Source: an uncultured Oscillospiraceae bacterium (lineage in GTDB: Bacteria; Bacillota; Clostridia; Oscillospirales; Oscillospiraceae). Taken from it: 44,018 bases of DNA. Positions 9,401-19,577 of this stretch are shown piece after piece. Position 1 is the stretch's first letter. Each line of letters opens with the position of its first letter. Location: positions 1 to 44,018 of the forward strand of contig CAKTIM010000019.1 of the NCBI GenBank assembly GCA_934565795.1. Reading direction: 5' to 3'. The notes below the pieces were generated by a model. It was not told the DNA's origin. It was given only the letters and a program-made list of their open reading frames with translations, and did no database searches. Made by a program: the position numbers and the translations under genes.

Positions 9401-10943
9401 CCTGGGCGAAGAGCTGCTTGAAATAGTTGAACAGCGGCTGGTGCTTTTCCGACAGCACCGCCAGCGGAATGTCCGTGCCCATGGAGGTGATCTTCTCCGA
9501 GCCGGTGCGGGCCATGGTCAAAATGGCGTCGTTGATATCCTCGTAGGTGTAGCCAAAGGCCTTATACAGCTTCTCCCGCTGCTCCTGGGGATAGACGGGC
9601 ACCTTTTTATTGGGCACGCTCAGCTGCTCCAGGCGAACCAGGTGGGCATCCAGCCACTCGCCGTAGGGCTGGCGGGCGGCGAAGGCGGACTTGCATTCCT
9701 CGTCGGAGATCACCTGCTTCTTCACCGTATCCACCAGCAGCATCTTGCCGGGCTGGAGCCGGGACTTGCACAGAATGTTCTCCGCCGGGATATCCAGCAC
9801 GCCCACCTCACTGGATAGCACCAGACGCCGATCCTTGGTGATGTAATACCGGGCAGGGCGCAGGCCATTGCGATCCAGCACCGCGCCCATCACGTCGCCA
9901 TCGGAGAAGAAGATGGCGGCGGGGCCGTCCCACGGCTCCATCATGGTAGAGTAGTAGTGATACAGATCCCGCTTCTGCCGGGACATGCTGGCATCATCCC
10001 GCCAGGGCTCCGGGATGGTGATCATCACGGCCAGGGGCAGGGGGATGCCGTTCATCATCAGAAATTCCAGGGTGTTGTCCAGCATGGCGGAATCGGAGCC
10101 TGCGCGGGCAATGACGGGGAGCACCTTGTCCATGTCCTCCTCCATCACGGCGGAGCACATGGTCTCCTCCCGGGCCAGCATGCGGTCGGCGTTGCCCCGG
10201 ATGGTGTTGATCTCGCCGTTGTGCAGGATCAGGCGATTGGGGTGCGCCCGCTCCCAGCTGGGGGTGGTGTTGGTGGAGAAGCGGGAGTGCACCATGGCAA
10301 TGGCGCTTTCAAACTCCTCCTGCTGCAAATCCAGATAGAATTTGCGCAGCTGGCACACCAGGAACATGCCCTTGTACACCAGCGTGCGGGAGGAGAAGGA
10401 GCACACATAGGTGCCGTCGCTGCTCTGCTCAAACACCCGGCGGATCACATAGAGCTTCCGCTCAAAGTCCAGCCCCCGCGGAATCTCCGGCGGCCGGGCC
10501 ACAAAGCACTGCCAGATGGCGGGCATGGTATCCCTGGCCCGCTGGCCCAGAATTTGGGCATCAACGGGCACCTCCCGCCAGCCCAGGAATTTCACGCCCT
10601 CCTTGGAGCAGATCACCTCGCACAGCTTCTGGGCCTGACGGCGCTTCAGGCTGTCCTGGGGGAAGAAGAACATGCCGACGCCATAGTCCCTGGGCTGCCC
10701 CAGAGAAAGGCCCTGCATTAAAAAGAAGCGGTGGGGAATCTGCACCAGCAGGCCCACGCCGTCGCCCACCTCGCCGGTGGCGTCCTTGCCCGCCCGGTGC
10801 TCCAGGCGCTCCACAATGGACAGGGCGTCGTCAACGATGCCATGGCTGGCAACGCCGTCGATGCTCACCACCGCACCGATGCCGCAGGCATCGTGCTCAA
10901 AGCCTTGCGAATACAGGGGGTAATTCTGGTCGCTGTTTTCCAT
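6438..10943 (-). CDS. gltB: Glutamate synthase large subunit
   Basis: 1501 residues, full length. A short propeptide precedes Cys20 (HDACGIGAV), the N-terminal nucleophile of the class II glutaminase domain. The central and FMN-binding synthase domains follow; GCVMMRVCNLDTCPAG supplies the three cysteines of the [3Fe-4S] cluster, and GEGGEDPARYG is a conserved loop of the synthase barrel. The C-terminal GXGXG beta-helix domain begins around CRGGGGQSFGAF. The enzyme releases ammonia from glutamine and channels it to 2-oxoglutarate. ATG 10943 has GGAGG about 8 nt upstream. It lies between glnN (112-nt gap with two hairpins) and gltD (12-nt gap), so glnN-gltB-gltD is most likely one operon forming the GS-GOGAT cycle. 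Confidence 0.97.
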   Translation of the reverse strand: MENSDQNYPLYSQGFEHDACGIGAVVSIDGVASHGIVDDALSIVERLEHRAGKDATGEVGDGVGLLVQIPHRFFLMQGLSLGQPRDYGVGMFFFPQDSLKRRQAQKLCEVICSKEGVKFLGWREVPVDAQILGQRARDTMPAIWQCFVARPPEIPRGLDFERKLYVIRRVFEQSSDGTYVCSFSSRTLVYKGMFLVCQLRKFYLDLQQEEFESAIAMVHSRFSTNTTPSWERAHPNRLILHNGEINTIRGNADRMLAREETMCSAVMEEDMDKVLPVIARAGSDSAMLDNTLEFLMMNGIPLPLAVMITIPEPWRDDASMSRQKRDLYHYYSTMMEPWDGPAAIFFSDGDVMGAVLDRNGLRPARYYITKDRRLVLSSEVGVLDIPAENILCKSRLQPGKMLLVDTVKKQVISDEECKSAFAARQPYGEWLDAHLVRLEQLSVPNKKVPVYPQEQREKLYKAFGYTYEDINDAILTMARTGSEKITSMGTDIPLAVLSEKHQPLFNYFKQLFAQVTNPPIDALREEIVTDTTVYIGSDGNLLQEKAENCRVLEIRNPILTSVELMQIRAMNRPGFRVETVSLLYYKNSSLKTALDKLFLECDRAYRAGTNILILSDRGVDEYHVAIPSLLAVSALEQYLIRTKKRTAVSIILESAEPRDVHHFATLLGYGARAINPYLAQECIAEQVEKNRLDKDTHQAIADYNSAVLHGIVKIASKMGISTLQSYQSAQIFEAVGICSDVINQYFTNTVSPVEGIGLEEIGEGVQWRHNHAFDLLDLGVDTTLDSTGVHKLRSGSAAEDHMYNPQTIIALREAVQNGDYRRFREYTDLVDDERKPHTLRGLMEFNFPEQGIPLEQVEPASEIVKRFKTGAMSYGSISEEAHTTMAIAMNTLGGKSNSGEGGEDPARYGTEKNSAIKQVASARFGVTSAYLNSAKEIQIKMAQGAKPGEGGHLPGKKVYPWIAKTRYSTPGVSLISPPPHHDIYSIEDLAQLIYDLKNANRDARISVKLVSEAGVGTIAAGVAKAGAGCVLISGYDGGSGAAPKSSIHNAGLPWELGLAEAHQTLIRNGLRSRVRLETDGKLMTGRDVAIACILGAEEFGFATAPLVSMGCVMMRVCNLDTCPAGIATQNPELRCRFKGKPEYVMNFMLFIAQQLREIMAKLGVRTVDELVGRTDLIRPRASRITHRADTIDLSGILSDLPPVHYQEADKFNFELEKTLDERVLLPAFEPYFRKKKPHTEFIQVSSVNRTLGTILGSEITRRFGEGLEEDTYVVNCRGGGGQSFGAFLPKGLTLRLEGDANDYFGKGLSGGKLIVRPEADAAFPAKDNIIIGNVALYGATSGRAFINGIAGERFCVRNSGAIAVAEGCGDHGCEYMTGGRVAILGMTGKNFAAGMSGGIAYVLDEHHDLYLRLNKQMVIMSAITERHDAAELREMIEAHVAATGSAWGREILEHFEEYLPKFKKIIPTDYKRMITTIGQMEEKGMSHEQATLEAFLAVSQG

Positions 10944-10965
10944 GAGAAAACCTCCGTTTTTTTCG

Positions 10966-11035
10966 TCCGCATGCGAAATGCGGATACGTCCTAAAGCCCA
11001 CCAAAGCGCGGCCGGGTTTCCCCGCCGCGCAGTGG
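10966..11035 (-). other. Two hairpins between glnN and gltB
   Basis: First hairpin (10999-11035): GCGCGGC/GCCGCGC with an inner GGG-GAAA-CCC tetraloop and outer CCAC/GTGG pairs, lacking a clear U tract. Second (10966-10984): TCCGCAT/ATGCGGA over a 5-nt loop, followed by CGAAAAAAACGGAGG. With no clear promoter between the genes, they may be partial terminators or processing/stability stems setting the glnN:gltB ratio. Confidence 0.5.
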
Positions 11036-11055
11036 TTCATCAATCTATTTTTTAC

Positions 11056-13143
<2,088 letters not shown>

Positions 13144-13160
13144 ACCGATTTCTCCTTTAC

Positions 13161-13220
13161 AAAAATAAAAAAGCGATAAGGCAGCGGACAGTTTACCCAT
13201 CCGCGACATCCTTGTCGCTT
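13161..13220 (-). promoter_or_regulatory. glnN leader: terminator overlapping a hexaloop antiterminator-like stem
   Basis: On the minus strand, AAGCGACAAGG (13220-13210) can pair with CCTTATCGCTT (13181-13171) around an inner GCGGA/TCCGC stem, followed by TTTTTTATTTTT: a strong intrinsic terminator ahead of the glnN ribosome site. The 5' arm alternatively forms a perfect local stem GCGAC-AAGGAT-GTCGC (13218-13203) with a hexanucleotide loop bearing A1 and G4, the signature of ANTAR-protein targets. A second short stem, CAAGT/ACTTG, lies just upstream. The folds are mutually exclusive, as in a genetic switch. Structure is seen directly; ANTAR control is inference. Confidence 0.6.
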
Positions 13221-13249
13221 TCAAGTACAATATGAACTTGTTTGCCTGG

Positions 13250-13278
13250 ATTTTACTGCGGCAGCAACCTCTTGTCAA
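13250..13278 (-). promoter_or_regulatory. Sigma-70 promoter of glnN
   Basis: On the minus strand, TTGACA (13278-13273) and TAAAAT (13255-13250) are separated by 17 bp. The predicted start near 13243 gives a 100-nt leader containing the terminator switch. Confidence 0.75.
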
Positions 13279-13406
13279 CTGTTTTTTGATATCCCGTTGC
13301 GTTTTTGTAGAATTTTGCCAAGTTGAAATTGCCATCTGCAAAGCAAATGGTGCACCTTGCGCCGCAAAGGGAAGCCCACCCGGGCAATGCCTGGGTGGGC
13401 TGGGTT

Positions 13407-13570
13407 AGGGAAGCTCTGATTAAATCGACAAGAGCTGTGAGCGAGAGATTTTTCGGTCAATCGAGGTAACGAAAACGGCGGAATACTGTATGTATTTCCC
13501 GTTTTCGTTACCGAAGAGTGGGCAAAAAAGATCCGCTCACAGCCGCAGACGATTTATTCAGAGGTTCCTT
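13407..13570. repeat. Palindromic MITE-like element, copy D
   Basis: Same ends and centre as copies B and C. The inner arms GGTAACGAAAACGG and CCGTTTTCGTTACC pair perfectly; relative to copy B an arm base changed on both sides. It ends 3 bp from the clpB stop codon, so its hairpin is probably the 3' end structure of the clpB transcript. Confidence 0.85.
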
Positions 13571-13573
13571 AGC

Positions 13574-16165
13574 TTAACTCATGGTCAGCTCGCCGTTCTG
13601 GTAATCCACAGTGACGGTCTGGCCGGGAAGGACAGTGCCCTCCAGAATGCGCTTGCTGAGCATGGTTTCCACCGTATGCTGCACATAGCGGCGCAGGGGA
13701 CGGGCGCCGAACTCAGGGTTGTAGGCGGCGTCCACGATGGCGCTCTTGGCGGCCTCGGTGACCACGCACTTGATCTGCTGCTGAGCCAGACGGCCATTGA
13801 GCTTATCGATCTGCAAATCAATAATCTTGGTCACGTTCTCCCGGGTCAGGGGCTTGTAGAACACGATCTCGTCCAGCCGGTTCAGGAACTCCGGGCGGAA
13901 GGAGCGGCGCAGCAGGCTCTGCACCTGATTCTTGGCCTCCTGGCTGATATTGCCCTGGTCGTCGATGCCGCCCAGCAGGAATTCGGAGCCCAGGTTGGAG
14001 GTGAGAATGAGGATGGTATTCTTGAAGTCCACGGTACGGCCCTGGGAATCGGTGATCCGCCCGTCGTCCAGCACCTGCAAAAGGATGTTGAACACATCGG
14101 GGTGGGCCTTCTCCACCTCGTCAAACAGCACCACGCTGTAGGGCTTGCGGCGGACGGCCTCGGTCAGCTGGCCGCCCTCGTCATAGCCCACATATCCCGG
14201 AGGTGCACCGATCAGACGGGAGACGGAGAATTTCTCCATGTACTCCGACATGTCGATTCGGATCATGTTGTTTTCGTCGTCAAACAGCGCTTCCGCCAGC
14301 GCCTTGGCCAGCTCCGTCTTACCAACGCCCGTGGGGCCGAGAAACAGGAACGAGCCGATGGGCCGGTTGGGATCCTGAATACCGGCGCGGCTGCGCTGGA
14401 TGGCCTCGGTGACGGCGGTAACGGCCTCGTCCTGGCCCACCACCCGCTTGTGCAGCGTCTTATCCAGGCTCAGCAGCTTCTCCCGTTCGCCCTGCACCAG
14501 GCGGCTGACGGGGATACCCGTCCAGCGCTCCACAATGCGGGCGATTTCATCCTCGGTGACCCGGTCGCGGAGCAGGTTGCCCTCATGGGCGGAATTCACC
14601 CGCTGCTCCTCCTCTGCCAGCTTCCGCTTGGCCTCGGGCAGGCGGCCGTATTTCAGCTCGGCGGCCTTTTCCAGATCGTAGTTGCGCTCGGCAGCCTCGA
14701 TTTGACGGTTCAAATCCTCAATGGTCTCACGCAGCTGCTGCACCTTGCCAATGGCATTTTTCTCGTTGTCCCACTGGGCCTTCATGGCGTTGAAAGACTC
14801 CCGCTCCTCTGCCAGCTCCTTTTGCAGGGCCGCCAGATTTGCCTTGCTCAGCGGATCGTCCTCCTTTTTCAGCGCCGCCTCTTCGATCTCCATCTGGATG
14901 ATCTTCCGGGAGACGGTATCCAGCTCTGTGGGCATGGAGTCCATCTCGGTACGAATCTGGGCGCAGGCCTCGTCCACCAGGTCGATGGCCTTGTCGGGCA
15001 GGAATCGGTCAGTGATATAGCGGTGGGACAGGGTGGCGGCGGCAATGATGGCGGAATCGGTGATCTTGACGCCGTGGAACACCTCATAGCGCTCCTTCAG
15101 GCCACGCAGGATGGCAATGGTATCCTCCACCGTCGGCTCATTCACCATGACCGGCTGGAACCGGCGGGCCAGTGCGGGATCTTTTTCAATATAAGTGCGG
15201 TACTCGTCCAGAGTGGTCGCGCCGATGCAGTGCAGCTCGCCCCGGGCCAGCATGGGCTTGAGCAGGTTGCCTGCATCCATGCTGCCCTCGGTCTTGCCCG
15301 CGCCCACGATGGTGTGCAACTCATCGATGAACAGCAGGATACGGCCCTCGGACTGCTTGACCTCATTGAGGACGGCCTTCAATCTCTCCTCAAATTCGCC
15401 CCGGTACTTGGCGCCGGCGATCAGCGCGCCCATATCCAGGGCGAAGATGGTCTTGTCCTGTAGGCTCTTGGGCACATCCTTTTTCACAATTCGCTGGGCC
15501 AGGCCCTCGGCGATGGCGGTCTTGCCCACGCCAGGCTCACCGATGAGCACAGGGTTATTCTTGGATTTGCGGGACAGAATCCGAATCACGTTTCGGATTT
15601 CCTCGTCACGGCCGATCACGGGATCCATCTTCTGCTCCCGGGCGCGTTTGACCAGATCGGTACCGTATTTTTCCAGGGCGTCATAGGTGCCCTCCGGGTT
15701 GTCGGTGGTCACCCGCTGGTTGCCCCGGACGGCCTGCAGCGCCTTCATCGCCGCGTCGCTGGTGATGCGGTAGGTGTTAAACAGGGTCTTTACATTCCCC
15801 TCGGCGGTATCCAGCAGGGCCAGGAACAGGTGCTCCACTGAGACGTACTCGTCCTTCATGTGCTCGGCCTTGTCCTGGGCGGCTACAAGAGTCTGGTTCA
15901 GGGCATTGCTGATATAGATCTTATCGGCCTCCCGTGCGCCGGTGACGCCGGGGAGCTTGTTGACCTCCGCCATGGCGGCGGCGGACAGGCTTTCAACGGT
16001 GACGCCCATCTTGGTCAGCAGCTGCGGGATCAGTCCCCCGTCCTGCTGCAGCAGTGCGGCAAGCAGATGAATCTGCTCCAATTGCTGATGGTTGTTCCGA
16101 ATCGCCAAATTCTGCGCGTCCTGGACGGCCTCCTGAGATTTCTGCGTAAAGTTCTGTAATGTCAT
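13574..16165 (-). CDS. clpB: ATP-dependent disaggregase chaperone ClpB
   Basis: 863 residues, typical of ClpB (about 860). Order: Clp N domain (two helical repeats, residues 1-145), first AAA+ module with Walker [10 protein letters not shown] and Walker [11 protein letters not shown], the long coiled-coil M domain that separates ClpB from ClpA/C (around residues 400-520), and the second AAA+ module with Walker [10 protein letters not shown] and [15 protein letters not shown]. It threads aggregated proteins with DnaK help in the cytoplasm. Start ATG 16165 follows AAAGGAAGGA; a longer frame to 16369 is rejected because it covers the promoter and the CIRCE operator. The gene stands alone and should be repressed by HrcA. 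Palindromic copy D abuts its stop codon. Confidence 0.97.
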   Translation of the reverse strand: MTLQNFTQKSQEAVQDAQNLAIRNNHQQLEQIHLLAALLQQDGGLIPQLLTKMGVTVESLSAAAMAEVNKLPGVTGAREADKIYISNALNQTLVAAQDKAEHMKDEYVSVEHLFLALLDTAEGNVKTLFNTYRITSDAAMKALQAVRGNQRVTTDNPEGTYDALEKYGTDLVKRAREQKMDPVIGRDEEIRNVIRILSRKSKNNPVLIGEPGVGKTAIAEGLAQRIVKKDVPKSLQDKTIFALDMGALIAGAKYRGEFEERLKAVLNEVKQSEGRILLFIDELHTIVGAGKTEGSMDAGNLLKPMLARGELHCIGATTLDEYRTYIEKDPALARRFQPVMVNEPTVEDTIAILRGLKERYEVFHGVKITDSAIIAAATLSHRYITDRFLPDKAIDLVDEACAQIRTEMDSMPTELDTVSRKIIQMEIEEAALKKEDDPLSKANLAALQKELAEERESFNAMKAQWDNEKNAIGKVQQLRETIEDLNRQIEAAERNYDLEKAAELKYGRLPEAKRKLAEEEQRVNSAHEGNLLRDRVTEDEIARIVERWTGIPVSRLVQGEREKLLSLDKTLHKRVVGQDEAVTAVTEAIQRSRAGIQDPNRPIGSFLFLGPTGVGKTELAKALAEALFDDENNMIRIDMSEYMEKFSVSRLIGAPPGYVGYDEGGQLTEAVRRKPYSVVLFDEVEKAHPDVFNILLQVLDDGRITDSQGRTVDFKNTILILTSNLGSEFLLGGIDDQGNISQEAKNQVQSLLRRSFRPEFLNRLDEIVFYKPLTRENVTKIIDLQIDKLNGRLAQQQIKCVVTEAAKSAIVDAAYNPEFGARPLRRYVQHTVETMLSKRILEGTVLPGQTVTVDYQNGELTMS

Positions 16166-16185
16166 AGCGATCCTTCCTTTCGTTA

Positions 16186-16212
16186 TTAGCACTCTCTTGC
16201 AGCGAGTGCTAA
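16186..16212. promoter_or_regulatory. CIRCE operator (HrcA site) of clpB
   Basis: TTAGCACTC-N9-GAGTGCTAA, an exact match to the CIRCE consensus, lies between the clpB -10 box and the ribosome site. HrcA binding there represses heat-shock genes; clpB would thus belong to the HrcA regulon here. Confidence 0.95.
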
Positions 16213-16226
16213 TTTCTTTTAACCAC

Positions 16227-16254
16227 ACTATACCCCGTTTTGAAAAAAAGTCAA
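16227..16254 (-). promoter_or_regulatory. Sigma-70 promoter of clpB
   Basis: On the minus strand, TTGACT (16254-16249) and TATAGT (16232-16227), spacer 16 bp. The CIRCE operator begins about 14 bp downstream of the -10 box, placing it in the early transcribed region. Confidence 0.75.
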
Positions 16255-16375
16255 GGGCGTTTTTATAAAAAATAATTTGTTTACAATTTCCGCCTCTACC
16301 GCGAGAAAAGGGCCAATGCCGCAGGCCCGAAACGTAGCTCGCTCGATAGCAGTTCGGTGAATGGTACACGCCAAT

Positions 16376-16562
16376 CCGTAGGGGCGGATATTAGCCGCCC
16401 GCAACGTCGCGGAATTGAGCGGTATGTTGAATGAACATTACCAAAAGCTTCTGAGTTCGTAGGGGGCGGCAATTTGTCGCCCCGCCGGGTACCGGGATTG
16501 AGCGGCTTGTCTGTACAGCTCACGTTCGTTGGCTTTCGGGCGGCTGGTATCCGCCCCTACGG
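16376..16562. repeat. Composite repeat, region 1: module with terminal inverted repeats
   Basis: A 187-bp non-coding module. The left end (16376-16401, core TAGGGGCGGATA-TAGCCGCCCG) is the inverse of the right end (16537-16562, core CGGGCGGCTGGTATCCGCCCC). The interior, including ACATTACCAAAAGCTTCTGAG, is shared with regions near 26.8 and 43.5 kb. This is MITE-like architecture without any transposase. The gap from 16255 to 17002 contains only this family and the element at 16849; no gene is supported. Confidence 0.8.
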
Positions 16563-16618
16563 ACTCAGAATGTTTTAGCATTCTACCTTTTTAACCAAAT
16601 CTCTATCAAAACCATACG

Positions 16619-16820
16619 CTGAGTGCCCTCTTCAGTCGCTGCGGCGACAGCTGTTTAATTATGGTATCATTGCCACCGGCAATGATTGTTATTAAAGATT
16701 CGCTGCGCTCTGTAACACCCCACAGGGAAGCTCAGAGATGTATCCTTTAGGTTATACGTTGGTTTTTACTGCTATCGAAACCGTAAGGTTAAGGGTCGGC
16801 AGGTTGCCGACCCCTACGGA
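16619..16820. repeat. Composite repeat, region 1: second module
   Basis: Starts CTGAGTGCCCTCTTCAG and ends with the hairpin GGGTCGGCA-GGT-TGCCGACCC. Shared with 27028-27230 and 43762-43900. This copy carries the mini-element at 16653-16718, which the 43.8-kb copy lacks. Confidence 0.8.
16653..16718. mobile_element. Mini-element of about 65 bp (copy 1) nested in the composite repeat
   Basis: Contains the short palindrome ATCATTGCCACCGGCAATGAT and the tail GATTCGCTGCGCTCTG. It interrupts the hairpin CAGCTTCCC/GGGAAGCT that is intact in the 43.8-kb copy, so that copy marks the empty site. Too short to code; if mobile it must move by enzymes supplied elsewhere. Confidence 0.55.
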
Positions 16821-16848
16821 GGGTGGGATGGAAAAAATGGGGGACATG

Positions 16849-16997
16849 AAAAGGGACTGTTGCAAAATAGATTTTTTAGAAAACTGTCCTAATAATTTAG
16901 CGGTAGAAATCACGATTGTTTCACGATTTCTACCGCTATTTCTAACTTTTAGAAGGGCGTATTTTCACAAATTTCTATTTTGCAACAGCCCCTTTTT
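16849..16997. mobile_element. MITE-like element with IS6/IS26-like terminal repeats
   Basis: Ends AAGGGACTGTTGCAAAATAG (from 16851) and its inverse CTATTTTGCAACAGCCCCTT (to about 16995) bracket about 145 bp with no coding frame. Inside lies a second palindrome, AGCGGTAGAAATC/GATTTCTACCGCT (16899-16937). The ends resemble the GGCACTGTTGCAAA ends of IS6-family elements, by memory of that family only. It abuts the end of the ApbE-like gene, so its stem may also terminate that operon. Confidence 0.55.
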
Positions 16998-17002
16998 AAG
17001 TC

Positions 17003-18193
17003 TTATTGTACCGGCTGGAAATCTGTGCCGTGGGTGATGATTTCTCCGTTCTGGGCGCTGGCCCAGGAATTGGAGGTGAGGGTGGGGAAGCTGGGGTCGG
17101 CTTCGGTGTAGGCTTGTATGGTGCGCAGGGCCAGGGTTGCCACGCTGTTTTCATGGGACAGGGTGACGAGATTCGGCGCAGCGGCGCTGGGCAGGCCGGA
17201 GGCGCTCAGATAGGGGGCGACCACGGTGCCGTCGGCATAGGTATAGAAGCGGGTCTGCTCCTGGGCCGAGGCGGGGAAAGCGCGGCAGATCACCAGGGCG
17301 GCGGGGGCAGTATAGGTCACGCTGCCCAGGGCGGTGACGGTGCCGTCCACGCGGTCAAAGAGGTTCACGGCAAATTTCTCGCTGCTCAGGTTCCGGGCGT
17401 AGCCATCCAGGCTGGACACCACACCCCGGCAGTAGCCCCTTGCGGACAAGGCATCGGCGGCGGCATCACAGAGGAAAGCGTTGCGCAGGATGCCGAAATC
17501 CACCAGGGTATTCAGTTCGTTTTCAGCGGCGTAATCCAGGTATTCCTGGGATACGGCCAGGCGCACTGTGTTCTCCCCCAGCAGCTCCAGCTGGACGCTG
17601 GCGGGGTCGGCGGCAAAGGCGGCGATCTGCGCGGCAAATTCCGCCGCGCCCTCGTCCCGGGCCGGGTCATAAAGCGCGGCCTCCTGGTCATAGGCGCAGG
17701 CAAACAGCGCATCATACTGCGCCATCAGCGGGGCCAGGTAGACATAGCGGCTGCCGGAGGCCTGCACCGTCTCCAGGGCGGCATACAATTCCGGCTCCAC
17801 CCGCACGGCGGTATTGGGCTGACCGTTCAGTGCCGCCAGGTTGCTCACGCCCTCAATAACTTCCCCGGACAGGGCGCGGTAAGCGCTGTCCAGGGCGTCG
17901 GTATACACCGCCGTTACGGCCCGCAGCTCCTCCCTAGCAGACTGCTCCCCCTCCCCCAGGTCATAGGAGAACTGGAAGGCCTGGTGGGCAACGGTCTGAG
18001 GATTGGCGGCCTCGATTTCCTGCCAGCCGGACTGCACCGCCAGGCGCTGATTGATGGCACTGCCAAAGGCCAGCGCCGCCACCAGCAGGGCGATACCCAG
18101 CAGCAGGGCTCGCAGAGGCACGTTGACCTCCCCCAGCTCAATGCGCTGCTTCCGGGGGAGATTGGGGTCTCTTCTTCGGGCATAACGGGACAT
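17003..18193 (-). CDS. Membrane-anchored, divergent ApbE-like protein
   Basis: 396 residues from ATG 18193 (GGAAAGGAGC upstream); the frame extends to 18220 but without a better ribosome site. A basic N-terminus (MSRYARRRDPNLPRKQR) precedes one membrane segment (about residues 27-46), leaving the bulk outside. The outer part follows the layout of ApbE FAD:protein FMN transferases: SNLAALNGQPNTAVRVEPELY resembles the SE-LN...V-V-PEL entry region, LVDFGILRNAFLCDAAADAL the IDLGGIAKGY-D-AA segment, and SHENSVATLALRT the C-terminal A-D-AL-T segment. The glycine-rich and acidic metal/FAD-binding residues look lost, so it may be a pseudoenzyme. It is the last gene after oppF (gap ~70 nt), hence probably part of the opp operon. 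The assignment rests on spaced motif similarity only. Confidence 0.45.
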   Translation of the reverse strand: MSRYARRRDPNLPRKQRIELGEVNVPLRALLLGIALLVAALAFGSAINQRLAVQSGWQEIEAANPQTVAHQAFQFSYDLGEGEQSAREELRAVTAVYTDALDSAYRALSGEVIEGVSNLAALNGQPNTAVRVEPELYAALETVQASGSRYVYLAPLMAQYDALFACAYDQEAALYDPARDEGAAEFAAQIAAFAADPASVQLELLGENTVRLAVSQEYLDYAAENELNTLVDFGILRNAFLCDAAADALSARGYCRGVVSSLDGYARNLSSEKFAVNLFDRVDGTVTALGSVTYTAPAALVICRAFPASAQEQTRFYTYADGTVVAPYLSASGLPSAAAPNLVTLSHENSVATLALRTIQAYTEADPSFPTLTSNSWASAQNGEIITHGTDFQPVQ

Positions 18194-18261
18194 AGAATGC
18201 TCCTTTCCGTAATACCGCAACGTGGCTGCCCCAAAGCAGGGCAGCCACGAAGGGATAACAT

Positions 18262-19560
18262 CTAAATCACAGCCAGAATCAGCAGCAGGCCAAACAGCAA
18301 CAGCACCACCAGCCGGAATATCAGGCCGACGATGGCGCCCTTTTTCAGCGCCTTGAAATTGTTGATATAATTCTTGGCCTTGAAAATCTGCCCGGCCAGC
18401 AGGCCCAGGATGGGCAGGAAGAACGCCAGGAACTTATACCAGAAGCTGCCGGTATCGTGGACGGGGTGATCCAGAACCACCTCGCCGGTGGGCACGCTCT
18501 CGCGCTCGGCGTCCCGCTTTGCCTTCTCCTCGGGGGTGAGGATGGTAATGGACTTGATCTTCTTGCCCTCGGCGCGGAGCTTCTTATAGCGCTCGATCTC
18601 CGCCTTGTTGCCGTAGACATAGTGGTTGTTGCCGATGTCCACCATCTCCGGCTTGTCCACGGAGTAGTCGTGAACGCTGGGGTCGTAGGTGAACAGCTCC
18701 TTGTTCTTCTCCAGCACAGGGTCGGGGATGGGGATGGCGGAAATCAGGCTGTGGGTGTAGGGGTGCATGGGGTAATCGAACAGCTCCTCAGCCTCGGCCA
18801 CCTCGACAATATTGCCCTTGTAAATGATGCCGATGCGGTCGGAGATGAACCGAACGATGGACAGGTCATGGGCGATAAAGAGGTAGGTGGTGCCCTGCTC
18901 CTTCTGGAACTTTTTCAGCAGGTTCAGCACCTGGGCGCGGATGGACACGTCCAGTGCGGAGATCGGCTCGTCGGCCACCACCAGCTCCGGCTCCATGACC
19001 ATGGCACGGGCCAGGCCGATTCTCTGGCGCTGACCGCCGGAGAACTCATGGGGATAGCGGGTCAGGTGCTCCGGCAGCAGACCAACTTCCTTGATCATGC
19101 TGTCCACCTTGCGCACCCGGTCGGCCTCGTCCTTGTACAGGTGGAAGTTATACAGACCCTCGGAGATGATATAGTCCACGGTGGCCCGCTCGTTCAGAGA
19201 CGCGGCGGGATCCTGGAACACCATCTGGATATTGCGGATGACCTCCCGGTCCAGGCTGTGGGGGATCTTGCCGGAAATGCGGACGCCCTTGTAGAGGATC
19301 TCACCGGCGGAGCAGGGGTTGACCCGGATCACGGCGCGGCCGATGGTGGTCTTGCCGGAGCCGGACTCGCCGATCAGGGAAAAGGTCTCCCCCTTGTAGA
19401 TATCAAAGGAAGCATTGCTGACGGCCTTCAGTGCCTTGTCCCCCTTGCCGAAGGTGATGTCCACATTCTTCAGGGACAGCAGTACCTCCTTGCCGGTCTT
19501 GGGGTCGATGGGGCCATGCTCCGGGAAATGTCTGGCAGTTGCCTCTTGTACATTGCTCAC
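18262..19560 (-). CDS. oppF: Oligopeptide ABC transporter ATP-binding protein OppF-like, with membrane-spanning tail
   Basis: 432 residues. Canonical ABC ATPase: Walker [11 protein letters not shown]-loop [11 protein letters not shown], signature [14 protein letters not shown], Walker [13 protein letters not shown], switch His in FIAHDLS. The OppF-type C-terminal region ([13 protein letters not shown]) follows. Normal OppF ends near residue 330; here about 100 more residues follow: a charged stretch, then two hydrophobic segments ([17 protein letters not shown] and [20 protein letters not shown]). This tail would anchor the ATPase to the membrane. It pairs with OppD to power peptide uptake through OppBC. 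It starts 18 nt after oppD ends, in the operon oppABCDF plus the ApbE-like gene. Confidence 0.93.
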   Translation of the reverse strand: MSNVQEATARHFPEHGPIDPKTGKEVLLSLKNVDITFGKGDKALKAVSNASFDIYKGETFSLIGESGSGKTTIGRAVIRVNPCSAGEILYKGVRISGKIPHSLDREVIRNIQMVFQDPAASLNERATVDYIISEGLYNFHLYKDEADRVRKVDSMIKEVGLLPEHLTRYPHEFSGGQRQRIGLARAMVMEPELVVADEPISALDVSIRAQVLNLLKKFQKEQGTTYLFIAHDLSIVRFISDRIGIIYKGNIVEVAEAEELFDYPMHPYTHSLISAIPIPDPVLEKNKELFTYDPSVHDYSVDKPEMVDIGNNHYVYGNKAEIERYKKLRAEGKKIKSITILTPEEKAKRDAERESVPTGEVVLDHPVHDTGSFWYKFLAFFLPILGLLAGQIFKAKNYINNFKALKKGAIVGLIFRLVVLLLFGLLLILAVI

Positions 19561-19577
19561 GATGCATAACCTCCTTA

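Noticed and set aside
10944..11055. ANTAR-type hexaloop switch before gltB
   Set aside because: The two stems have GAAA and 5-nt loops without the A1/G4 hexaloop and no competing terminator.
13144..13341. 66-codon N-terminal extension of glnN
   Set aside because: It covers the promoter and the terminator switch, and GSIII proteins start at the downstream ATG with a good ribosome site.
16296..16523. Similar minus-strand frames (PGTRRG..LPPPTNSE) in the three composite repeats, also at 26663-26929 and 43192-43665
   Set aside because: The similarity comes from the DNA repeat itself. There is no ribosome site, ends differ between copies, and the frames span inverted repeats.
16376..16820. CRISPR-like direct repeats
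   Set aside because: Repeats are dispersed singly over 27 kb, not arrayed with unique spacers, and no cas gene is present.
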